A stretch of DNA of 10,430 nucleotides from NCBI GenBank assembly GCA_028817755.1, contig JAPPPA010000095.1:1-10430 (forward strand), read 5' to 3'. The number at the start of each line of letters is the position of its first letter. The first letter of the stretch is position 1. The notes under the pieces are model-generated. The model was given only the letters and a program-made list of their open reading frames with translations. It was not told the origin of the DNA and made no database searches. Below are positions 8,112-10,430 of the stretch, one piece after another. Source of the DNA: Gammaproteobacteria bacterium (GTDB lineage: Bacteria; Pseudomonadota; Gammaproteobacteria; JAPPPA01). The translations under genes and the position numbers were made by a program.

Positions 8112-8116
8112 AGGAG
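8112..8116 (+). promoter_or_regulatory. Strong ribosome binding site of the 41-codon ORF
   Basis: AGGAG at 8112-8116 lies 5 bases before ATG at 8122. It is one of the best Shine-Dalgarno matches in the window and is the main reason for calling the small ORF real. Confidence 0.6.
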
Positions 8117-8121
8117 CCAAA

Positions 8122-8247
8122 ATGGAACCTATTGAGATAGCCATCACCGTTATTAGCCTCATCGCTATTATTGGTCCAATCCTCACCTTGTACTACACGC
8201 GCCATATCGCACAAGTAGACAAACATAAATACCAAAACTGGCGTTAA
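8122..8247 (+). CDS. Small single-helix membrane protein, 41 residues, function unknown
   Basis: I do not recognise this gene. ATG at 8122 follows AGGAG with 5-base spacing, and the frame runs 41 codons to TAA at 8245-8247. Residues 4-25 form one hydrophobic helix (IEIAITVISLIAIIGPILTL plus a YY pair) with a G-P at 18-19. The N-terminus is acidic (E2, E5). The C-terminal tail (26-41) is basic and polar, with R27, K34, K36 and R41, and ends NWR. Basic residues after the helix suggest an N-out, C-in arrangement. It has no signal-peptide cleavage site and no cysteine. It lies 52 bases after gspF and only 3 bases before the bioA GTG, which has no ribosome site of its own. Its translation may therefore feed bioA, or it may be a small accessory membrane protein. 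Function is open. Confidence 0.62.
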   Translation: MEPIEIAITVISLIAIIGPILTLYYTRHIAQVDKHKYQNWR

Positions 8248-8250
8248 ACC

Positions 8251-9612
8251 GTGCTCAACACTGGCAATAACGCGTCGCTAGCCGAACGCGACCTAAATGT
8301 ACTTTGGCACCCATGCACCCAAATGAAAGACCACGAAGGTGCTCCACCTATTGCCATCAAATCTGGCAAAGGCGTTTGGATAGAAGACTATGATGGCAAG
8401 CGCTATATCGATGCGGTTAGCTCTTGGTGGGTCAATATCTTCGGACACGGCAACAGCAATATTGCTGATGCGATCGGCAAACAAGCGCACCAGCTAGAAC
8501 ACGTTATTCTTGCTGGGTTCACACATGAGCCTATTGTTGAGCTCTCAGAAAAATTAGTGAACCTAACCCCTAAAGGCTTGAGCCGCTGTTTCTATACAGA
8601 CAATGGTTCTTCAGCCGTGGAAGTCTCTCTAAAGATGAGCTTTCACTACTGGCTAAACAAAAACGGCAACAATAAAAAACACTGCTTTATTAACCTCGGC
8701 AACTCATACCACGGCGAAACACTTGGTGCTTTAGCTGTGGGTGATGTTGGGTTGTATAAAGACACCTACGGGCCTTTGCTATTACAGCCAATTACAGCCC
8801 CTTCACCAGACAACTACCTACGCGCCGAAGGCGAAACCGCAGAAGCGTTTGCGGACCGACAAGCAGACGCACTCGAACAAATCTTAGAAAAACACGCCCA
8901 CGAAACCTGCGCCATTATTGTTGAACCACTGATTCAGTGTGCCGGTTATATGCGTATGTATTCGCCGCAATACCTACGCCGCTTACGTGCGCTCTGCGAT
9001 CGTTACCAAGTGCATTTAATTGCCGACGAAATCGCTGTCGGCTTTGGTCGCACCGGCACCCTATTCGCCTGCGAACAGGCCGATATTACTCCGGACTTTA
9101 TGTGCCTATCAAAAGGCTTAACAGGTGGCTTCTTACCATTAGCCGTGACACTTACCAGCGATGAGGTCTACAACGCTTTTTACGACGACTACGATACCCT
9201 CAAAGCCTTTTTACATTCACACAGCTACTCCGGTAACCCACTAGGTTGCGCAGCGGCACTGGCCACGTTAAAAGAATTTGAAACGCGTAATGCGGTACAA
9301 AACAATCTGGCACTATCTACGTATATTGCTAACAAGTTAGCACCTCTAAAAGATCACCCCAATGTCGCCGACATACGCCAAACCGGCATGGTGGCCGCAC
9401 TCGAATTAACACCAGACGGAAGCAGACAAACTGAATTCCCGTGGCAAGAACGGCGTGGGCTAAAAGTGTTTAAACACGGCCTGAAGAATCAGGCTCTATT
9501 GCGCCCACTCGGCAACGTAATTTATCTCATGCCGCCTTATGTGATTACCGAAAGCGAAGTAGACCACCTTGTTGATGTCATTACCCAAGGCATAGAAATA
9601 GCGGTTGCCTGA
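8251..9612 (+). CDS. bioA: Adenosylmethionine-8-amino-7-oxononanoate aminotransferase (DAPA synthase)
   Basis: BioA is a cytoplasmic PLP enzyme that converts 8-amino-7-oxononanoate (KAPA) to 7,8-diaminopelargonate in biotin synthesis. The amino donor is usually S-adenosylmethionine. The 453-residue product is a complete class III aminotransferase: SSWW at 57-60, GSSAVE at 119-124 (PLP phosphate), SYHGET at 152-157, ADEIAVGFGRTG with D259, and LSKGLTGG with the Schiff-base lysine K288. R418 in LRPLGNVIYLMPPY matches the E. coli substrate-carboxylate arginine. From memory, parts of it (CTQMKDHE at 22-29; FYDDYDTLKAFLHSHSYSGN just before P330) look closer to the B. subtilis lysine-using enzyme (BioK) than to E. 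coli BioA, so the donor is not certain. GTG at 8251 is 3 bases after the small ORF's stop and lacks a Shine-Dalgarno, suggesting coupling. No other bio gene or clear BirA operator is present. Confidence 0.94.
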   Translation: MLNTGNNASLAERDLNVLWHPCTQMKDHEGAPPIAIKSGKGVWIEDYDGKRYIDAVSSWWVNIFGHGNSNIADAIGKQAHQLEHVILAGFTHEPIVELSEKLVNLTPKGLSRCFYTDNGSSAVEVSLKMSFHYWLNKNGNNKKHCFINLGNSYHGETLGALAVGDVGLYKDTYGPLLLQPITAPSPDNYLRAEGETAEAFADRQADALEQILEKHAHETCAIIVEPLIQCAGYMRMYSPQYLRRLRALCDRYQVHLIADEIAVGFGRTGTLFACEQADITPDFMCLSKGLTGGFLPLAVTLTSDEVYNAFYDDYDTLKAFLHSHSYSGNPLGCAAALATLKEFETRNAVQNNLALSTYIANKLAPLKDHPNVADIRQTGMVAALELTPDGSRQTEFPWQERRGLKVFKHGLKNQALLRPLGNVIYLMPPYVITESEVDHLVDVITQGIEIAVA

Positions 9613-9614
9613 TT

Positions 9615-10430
9615 ATGTGCGATACCCATGTGGTTCTCGGCCCTTATGGCGCTTGGTTTGCCAAGAACAGCGATAGAGAGCCAAGCGAGCCTCAATACAT
9701 GGAATATCATCCTGCAGTTGAGAACGACGCCGCAGAATTCCAAAAATGCTCTTACATCAGCGTAAAGCAAGTATCTGAGCGCGCCGCCTACTTTCTATCC
9801 CGACCTAGCTGGTTATGGGGGGGAGAAATGGGCGTCAACAAATACGGTGTAGCTATTGGCAATCAGGCTGTATTTACTAAAACACGAAGCCTAAAGCGAG
9901 CTTTGGCCGGGATGGACTTAGTTCGCCTTGGCTTGCAACGTAGCAAGGACGCTACCGAAGCATTAGAAGTCATTACCGCCCTATTGGAAGAACACGGGCA
10001 AGGCGGTCCTATGGGCTTTCGTAATAAAAACACGCGCTACGACAATAGCTTCCTAATCGCCGACCACCAACGCTGTTGGAAACTAGAAACCGCCGGCCGT
10101 AACTGGGCCGCTAAAGAGTATAGCCACTCTCAAAGCGCAAACATTGCGGTCACGCTATCCAATCGCCTTACGATTCACGACGATTACGACCGTTGTTCAA
10201 ATGCCCTTTTGGAAAAAGCTAAAGAGCTCGGTTACTGGAACGGCCAAGGCGACTTCAGCTTCGCAAAGACTTTCGAAAGTCGACCGATGACAAAACTTTC
10301 TGGCGCAAAAGGCCGAGAGAAAAGCAATCAAAAACAATTGCAAACCCTCTGCCAGCAGCCGTTAAATCTACGCACCGATTGGGCCGACTTCGCTCAAATT
10401 TTGCGACATCATAAACTAGGCCCTAACGCC
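9615..10430 (+). CDS. Secernin-like C69-family Ntn-hydrolase, N-terminal 272 codons (partial, runs off right edge)
   Basis: The frame opens at ATG 9615 and stays open to the edge. It begins MCDTHVVLGP, the typical opening of secernins and related C69 dipeptidase-like proteins. There, Met removal exposes Cys2 as the N-terminal nucleophile. FAKNSDREPSEPQ (15-27) matches the conserved KNSDR block, and WLWGGEMGVNKYGVAIGN (68-85) matches the second conserved block of the family. There is no signal peptide, so a cytoplasmic location is expected. Substrate is unknown: members range from dipeptidases to poorly characterised amidases. It starts 2 bases after bioA without a clear Shine-Dalgarno, so coupled translation is likely. 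A run of seven G (9817-9823) falls in codons for W-G-G and the frame stays sensible through it. Secernins are about 400 residues, so roughly a third is missing. Confidence 0.88.
   Translation, partial: MCDTHVVLGPYGAWFAKNSDREPSEPQYMEYHPAVENDAAEFQKCSYISVKQVSERAAYFLSRPSWLWGGEMGVNKYGVAIGNQAVFTKTRSLKRALAGMDLVRLGLQRSKDATEALEVITALLEEHGQGGPMGFRNKNTRYDNSFLIADHQRCWKLETAGRNWAAKEYSHSQSANIAVTLSNRLTIHDDYDRCSNALLEKAKELGYWNGQGDFSFAKTFESRPMTKLSGAKGREKSNQKQLQTLCQQPLNLRTDWADFAQILRHHKLGPNA

Noticed and set aside
8236..8262. A possible BirA operator at the bioA start, suggested by GTTAAACC at 8243-8250.
   Set aside because: The site resembles one half of the E. coli operator only loosely. The required inverted second half (GGTTTACAA-like) is not found at the proper distance.
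9817..9823. A run of seven G inside the secernin-like gene as a possible phase-variation tract.
   Set aside because: The frame matches the conserved WGGEMG family block across the run, seven is short for slippage, and the protein is not a surface factor.

Overview
The window comes from a gammaproteobacterium of the free-living, probably aquatic kind. The evidence is a DnaE of the E. coli type, a type II secretion system (T2SS) in the classical C-D-E-F order, and moderate GC throughout. I cannot name the genus. No phage, insertion sequence, CRISPR array, tRNA or rRNA is visible.

Layout. Positions 1-2109 (minus strand) hold the first 703 codons of dnaE, the replicative DNA polymerase III alpha subunit, which runs off the left edge. 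A 268-base divergent spacer (2110-2377) carries weak promoter-like sequences and several short inverted repeats, some next to the gspC ribosome binding site. From 2378 to the right edge every gene is on the plus strand with short gaps: gspC (TTG start), gspD, gspE, gspF, a 41-codon one-helix membrane protein, bioA (GTG start), and the first 272 codons of a secernin-like (C69/Ntn-hydrolase) protein. The gaps are 18, 17, 2, 52, 3 and 2 bases, so one transcript is plausible.

How the genes work together. GspC (inner-membrane connector), GspD (outer-membrane secretin), GspE (cytoplasmic ATPase) and GspF (inner-membrane platform) are core parts of the T2SS, which exports folded periplasmic proteins. 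The pseudopilins and remaining platform genes (gspG-M) that commonly follow gspF are absent here and must lie elsewhere if the system works. In their place are a small uncharacterised membrane protein, a biotin-synthesis aminotransferase and a putative secernin-like hydrolase, which have no obvious link to secretion.

Most of the window is ordinary housekeeping sequence. The points most worth a second look are the 41-residue ORF, the interrupted gsp operon, the lysine-type look of parts of BioA, the tightly coupled secernin gene, and possible RNA structure in the gspC leader.
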